The notes beneath the pieces were generated by a model. That model ran no database searches and was not told the origin of the DNA. It saw nothing but the letters and a program-made list of their open reading frames with translations. This document shows positions 59,578-64,000 of a stretch of 64,000 nt of DNA, piece after piece (positions within the stretch are counted from its first letter, which is position 1; every line of letters begins with the position of its first letter). The stretch lies in the NCBI GenBank assembly GCA_019321725.1, contig CM033122.1, positions 2,666,001-2,730,000 on the forward strand, written 5' to 3'. Source of the DNA: Paulownia fortunei. Its lineage: Eukaryota > Streptophyta > Magnoliopsida > Lamiales > Paulowniaceae. The position numbers were made by a program, and so were the translations under genes.

Positions 59578-62295
59578 ATTAAAATCAGTCCATAACTCCA
59601 GTGGAAAATAGATTTAACTTTCTTTAATCATGAATAGTACTGAAGCCTTTGAGATGTTTCTTACTTTCTTTCAACCCAGGAAAGGGGGGAGGGGTGTGGC
59701 GAAGGTTTGCATGCCTGTTTCCTGGGTCCAAAATGTCATCTGCAGAGCTAGTTCTAACCATGACACTAGTCTGGTGCAACTTATGTTTTGATATCTTTGG
59801 ATGCTAAGTTCAATTTGTGTAGGCAATAGGATTTTCTTAGAAGACCTATTAAGTCTGATTGCTAATCCAAAATGGCTTTCGTGTTACATAGCTTTCATGG
59901 TGGGATATCAGATAAGTTCGAGCAATTAATAAATATAGTTGGATTTAATTTTTATACGAAGAGACCTTTAATGGCTAACGTGGTACTTGGGATCTTGTGT
60001 AATAAAAGTTCTATGTAGATAAGAATTTCCCCAGTTTTTATTTTCTGCATAATTTATTTTCTTTCTTGTGGGGATACAAAGTTCAAATTCTTAAGAAAAT
60101 TCTATTAGTTAGTCTTTTTAATACCTGTTCTGTTTCTTATTTGTGGAGCTCTTCGCTTTGAATCTTTTCAGGAAGTTAACAGGGTAACTAGTTCTGGAAA
60201 TGTACCTAGTTCTGTAATTAAAGTCAGTCATGAAGAAAGGCAAATGAGGGTGAACCTAGCTAAAGATGGTGTCAGAAAGCGCAGGAACCGCCGAATGCAG
60301 GTGAACTTTGTTAATACCAGACTTGAGTTTGCTCCTTGACTTCTTATCGACCACTGGTCACAATTTGTTGCATTATAATCGCAGACATGTCAAACTCCAA
60401 TACGTCCAATAACCCCAGGCAGTCTTTTGGATTCCATTTGCTGGTCAATATCTGAGCCTACCTCGTCTGCTTCTATTTATACAGAGTCTTCAAGTGTTGA
60501 GAATGCCATTGAAGACCAGACATCTGTGTTCTTTGATGCAAAGGAAGATGGAAAGGAATCTGAGACTTCATTTGTGAACTTATCTCGACCTCTTACAGAA
60601 AGGTTAGCTCAACTCTTAATTTGCTGTTTCTGCCCATTCTGTTGTATTTCCTTCTAGATTATGATTTTGGTTAATTTTAGAATACCTATTATATAAGGCG
60701 ATCGCAGTTTTTTACCAGCTTATTATGTTCTCGATGCCTAGAGTTTGCACCGTTCTATCTACTACAAAAATCAGAATATAATCCACTTTTGTGCATGTGG
60801 TCTTATTAAAGACAAGCTCCTTTGTGTCTGATAGCTTTTTACATGCGTGGCATCAATTGCAGCGAGAAATCTGAGTTAATATTCAAAAGCCATTTCCTCA
60901 CCATCATGTTCCCAGTTGACCGATTTTCGGAGATGGGCCCTTGTTCAAGGACATTCTTCAGCAATAAAGGCTTTACATGTTTGCAGGTGTTGGATTATAT
61001 ATACGCATTTTACCAGGTATTTGATTTTCTCTGTGGTTTTGTTCTCATGCTGTAGCCAGTAAAAGGGTGATCTCAGTCGTATCTTTGATTAAAGTATTTT
61101 TTATTGGTGATATTTAGTGTATAGCTGATCTTCTATCGTCTCGCAAATGGCTTGTGATTATACAAAGGAAATTTTCAACTGTGGCATTGTTTACTCACTC
61201 TCTTTCTCACTGTCTTCTGCCAGCCTCTGTCTCATCTGGCTTCATTTGCTTTTTCTTACTTTCTATGCATAATCACGCTTCCATCCGAATGAGATGACCA
61301 CATTTCTTCATAAAATGGCTTTGAAATCCATAGTAAAATATGTTTCTGGGGAGAAGCCCATTTAAAATAAGTGAGATCAGAATCTGAAAAGTAGCGAAGT
61401 TCGTAAAATAATTTGCATTCAGAAGTTTAAACTCGATTTTGGAACATCATCTTCCTTTTCTTGAACTTTCCCAGCTTATATTCAAATCTAAAAGTAATAG
61501 AACCAAGGTTATAAATTCATAAATTTCTCCAACATGGCAGTGCAGTGGCTGCTATTTTGATACTAGGGATTTAAAGCGGCTACCTCCAATATTTGCCCTA
61601 TGATTGCCAGAAAGTATCTGTATCTTATGTTGTGCGGGATGGAGGATGGTGGTATGCTGAAGACTAGTAGTCGTGGGAGAGCAGCAATGATCTAGGGCGG
61701 CAGCCCTCTGTGTCCAAGTGTACGTAATGTGTGACAGTGTGAGTAAGAGGCAACTAATGGCACTAAAGAAAACTGATTGGGGGTAAAAGTTGTCAATTCC
61801 TAAAAACAATTCTAGTGATAAGGAAATTTTTCTAGCATTATCTTTAGCCATCACTGGCAATTTGATGTTCTTGGAAGACTGCAGAAACTTGAACTTATGT
61901 TTGTGTTGCTTGAATTCTATGGCTGCGCATTTGCATTTTCTCATAGTACATTGTTTCTCATGCTAAAATCTTTTAAGGTTTTGAAATGTTCCCTTGATTC
62001 GGTCTCTAGCAATATTGAGTAGAAATGCAATGATGGCATGATCTTACCATATTACTTTGATCATCCTCAGGAGAATATGTCAGCCGAGGAAATAGAAATT
62101 GCTATCCACACAGACTCAAGGCATGCTGATCGGCTTCGATCTGCTTACTCCAGCAAGGAGACGGCAGAATGTGGTCGTGGTCTTGTAGAATTCAAGCGGA
62201 TTGATTTTCTTGGTAGCCGCAAGAGTTTTGAAATGTTGAAACGTGTATCGGGCGATAATAATTGTAACCTTTACGAGTTACTGATCAGAGCATGA
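56496..62295 (+). CDS. Two-BRCT-domain protein, probable DNA damage response
   Basis: Ten exons join in frame: 56496-56745, 57428-57519, 57810-57912, 58507-58775, 59047-59178, 59408-59530, 60172-60300, 60385-60602, 60863-61016 and 62071-62295, giving 564 residues. The second ATG, at 56508, has a better start context (A at -3, G at +4), so the protein may begin there. BRCT 1 covers about residues 71-150 (FSGLVICVTGLSK, THLVVQSFHGRKFEHALKHG, IGWFVDSVRRN). BRCT 2 covers about 224-305 (FYVDVDVPAEL, THVVCEGPSIQKYL, PLWVLKSA). A basic patch KDGVRKRRNRRMQ (about 354-366) could be a nuclear signal. The C-terminus ends in KRVSGDNNCNLYELLIRA, with no named domain that I recognise. Tandem BRCTs bind phosphopeptides in TopBP1-like and mediator proteins, so a nuclear repair or checkpoint role is inferred. 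Intron 2 is AT-AC type. Confidence 0.93.
57520..57809 (+). other. U12-type AT-AC intron (intron 2 of the BRCT gene)
   Basis: The intron starts ATATCCTTC and ends TTAC. A CTTAAC branch-site core at 57794-57799 lies 11 bases before the 3' end, all as in minor-spliceosome introns. It joins CAA (Gln) to AGC (Ser) in phase 0, restoring VVQSFHGRKFEHAL across the BRCT. The GT-AG reading of the same region gives a stop codon shortly downstream. Confidence 0.88.
59541..59572 (+). repeat. (TC)n microsatellite in intron 6
   Basis: Sixteen TC units starting ten bases after the exon 6 donor site of the BRCT gene. Confidence 0.95.
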
Positions 62296-64000
62296 GTTCC
62301 ACGTTGTCGAAGGTGGTCTTCCTCTTCCCATTGGGGTTGAAATTCTTAGGCATACAACAGCACTGATTTAAGATCTCTGGTAAATGGTCCCTGTTCAAAC
62401 AAGGGATATCTTTTGTTTCTATCACATAGTGGAGACCCTTGTGTTTCACATTATCAAATGTATAGTAGAAATACCATGGGAGTTTGGATTTTGATTACTT
62501 GTGTGGATTTCAAGATTTTGGCTTTTAATTAATTTTCTTGCTTTTCTGAAGTAGCTAGTTTCAAGGGAGATAAAAAGTGATATATAGTCTAATAAGAATT
62601 TTCGGTTCTCTCTTTTAATGTATATAAATTTTAGTTTTTTCATTTAAATTAAATAATGATTTTCTTTTAATAATATATTTTAATTTTAATATACATTAAT
62701 GTAAGATGCATCAATAAAACACCAATAAATACTACCAGTATGAAGGAACATTGTATCTTCATGAATACCTTTGAATTGAAATATTAAATTGCCTCATCAA
62801 TGTCAATAGTAATGCATTTATCAGCCCTTGAAGTTTTTCATCTTCTATTTCTTGGCATGCAATGTTTTACACTATTTTGATGACAGTGCTCTACACATAC
62901 TCTTTCTTTCTTTTTCTTTTCATTTCTTTTTCTTTTCATTTCTTTTTCTTTTCTTTTTTCTGCATCAAGTATTGAAAAAAAAAACTTTATATTGGCATTT
63001 CCAATTTTAAATTTTATGTATCTCATACTTGTACTTGAGCAACTTTTATTTAATTTTGGTTTAATATTTGTACTGTAGTTGTTTATTCACAATTGCACCC
63101 TAAATTATTGTAAGCATCCCTGTTAGGGCATATTAATTAGTATTCACTAGCTATTACGTTAATTAAATACAATAATTACTTTACCTATGTACAAATTTCT
63201 TAGTGTATTCATTAATAATCTAAATTTACAAATTTCTTTTATTTTTCAATTTTCTCTATATAGTACACTTTTTGTTATGTACATAATTTATTTTATCTTT
63301 CAATTTTCTTTATATAGTCCAATTGCGCCATTTCCATTGCCTTGGCTAAAAGAAAAATATATGATATAAAATCAAACACTTATCGATCGATTCTACTTTT
63401 AGGAAATATATGAATATTTAAGCTCAGACACCCATATGCACATATATATAGCCAAGTCAACTGTGTCATGTCAGAAGAATTTACGTGTTCATAAGAAGAA
63501 TAAGAAAATGATGAATGAAACTCTTTCTTTCTTTTTTTGTTTAAATTCCGTCTCTTGGAAAATTTGGCAAACTTTCTTAATCCATCTGCCTTTTATTTGT
63601 TTTTAGATTACACAAGTAGCAATTTTGATTATTTATCTTTTTCATGTAGGTTTTAACTATTTTTTGTAACCATCTTATAGTATGTATATACCTTTTAACG
63701 TAAATTTAGAAATATTTGTTTGCCGTAGAAATATTATCATCATTTCACTATTTTATGCCTTTTAAATTAGTTTTTATCTATATTATCAGTTCCATATTGT
63801 CTTTTTTTGTAAGAAAAATTATTCTTGGTGTATTTGGAATTCAAAAACTAATAATATATAAAAAATAATTCAAATGTAAAATTTTCAAATCTGATTTTCA
63901 ATCTAGTCATTACACTTGCTACTAAGTAAGTTTTTTCTTCAATTAACTCTAAATCTATCTCTACCATTTTTCTTTTGTGTGTGTATGTGAATATTCATTA
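62296..64000. other. 3' flank of BRCT gene and AT-rich intergenic DNA
   Basis: No gene seen. It holds a pyrimidine minisatellite at 62901-62961 and a two-copy 54-base tandem repeat (36-base aligned blocks at 63231-63266 and 63285-63320). Confidence 0.5.
62901..62961 (+). repeat. Pyrimidine minisatellite, about 16-base unit
   Basis: Three copies of a TTTCTTTTTCTTTTCA-like unit, followed by a degenerate T/C run. Confidence 0.85.

Overview
The window is nuclear DNA from a flowering plant, almost certainly a eudicot. The genes have introns with GT-AG boundaries, and the intergenic DNA is AT-rich with many short repeats and transposon remnants. The proteins are plant-only families that match Arabidopsis types closely. 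The species cannot be named from sequence alone. There are no bacterial-style operons, CRISPR arrays or rRNA genes, and I found no tRNA gene.

Layout, left to right. 2-784 (+) is the C-terminal part of an F-box/kelch-type protein cut by the window edge. 2,027-4,268 (+) is a five-exon RING-H2 ubiquitin ligase of the AIP2 type. 4,269-15,513 is an 11 kb stretch without a recognisable gene, holding transposon remnants and a few less AT-rich islands. 15,514-17,431 (+) is a two-exon plant protein of unknown function. 18,324-18,800 (-) is a small secreted PMEI-like protein. 19,751-23,441 (-) is the three-exon FIDDLEHEAD (KCS10) very-long-chain fatty acid elongase, with an epidermal L1-box in its promoter. 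23.7-30.5 kb is intergenic and contains a mirrored 44-bp repeat array. 30,684-31,334 (+) is an intronless AP2/ERF transcription factor. 34,693-41,631 (-) is a ten-exon SNM1-family nuclease with UBZ, SAM and metallo-beta-lactamase/beta-CASP parts. 44,997-53,138 (+) is a twelve-exon sterol 3beta-hydroxysteroid dehydrogenase/decarboxylase fused to a reticulon domain. 56,496-62,295 (+) is a ten-exon two-BRCT protein containing one minor-spliceosome AT-AC intron.

Functional themes. Two genes act in lipid metabolism at the ER (FIDDLEHEAD and the sterol dehydrogenase). Their Arabidopsis counterparts are adjacent (At2g26250 and At2g26260), so this is probably conserved gene order. Two genes look like DNA-damage-response proteins (SNM1-like and BRCT), and two are ubiquitin-ligase components (F-box and AIP2-like). 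I see no shared regulation among them. I found no clearly new biological system. The most useful second looks are the AT-AC intron, the mirrored repeat array, frame problems in the SNM1-like gene, a promoter-plus-first-exon relic near 32.8 kb, and three G-quadruplex motifs.
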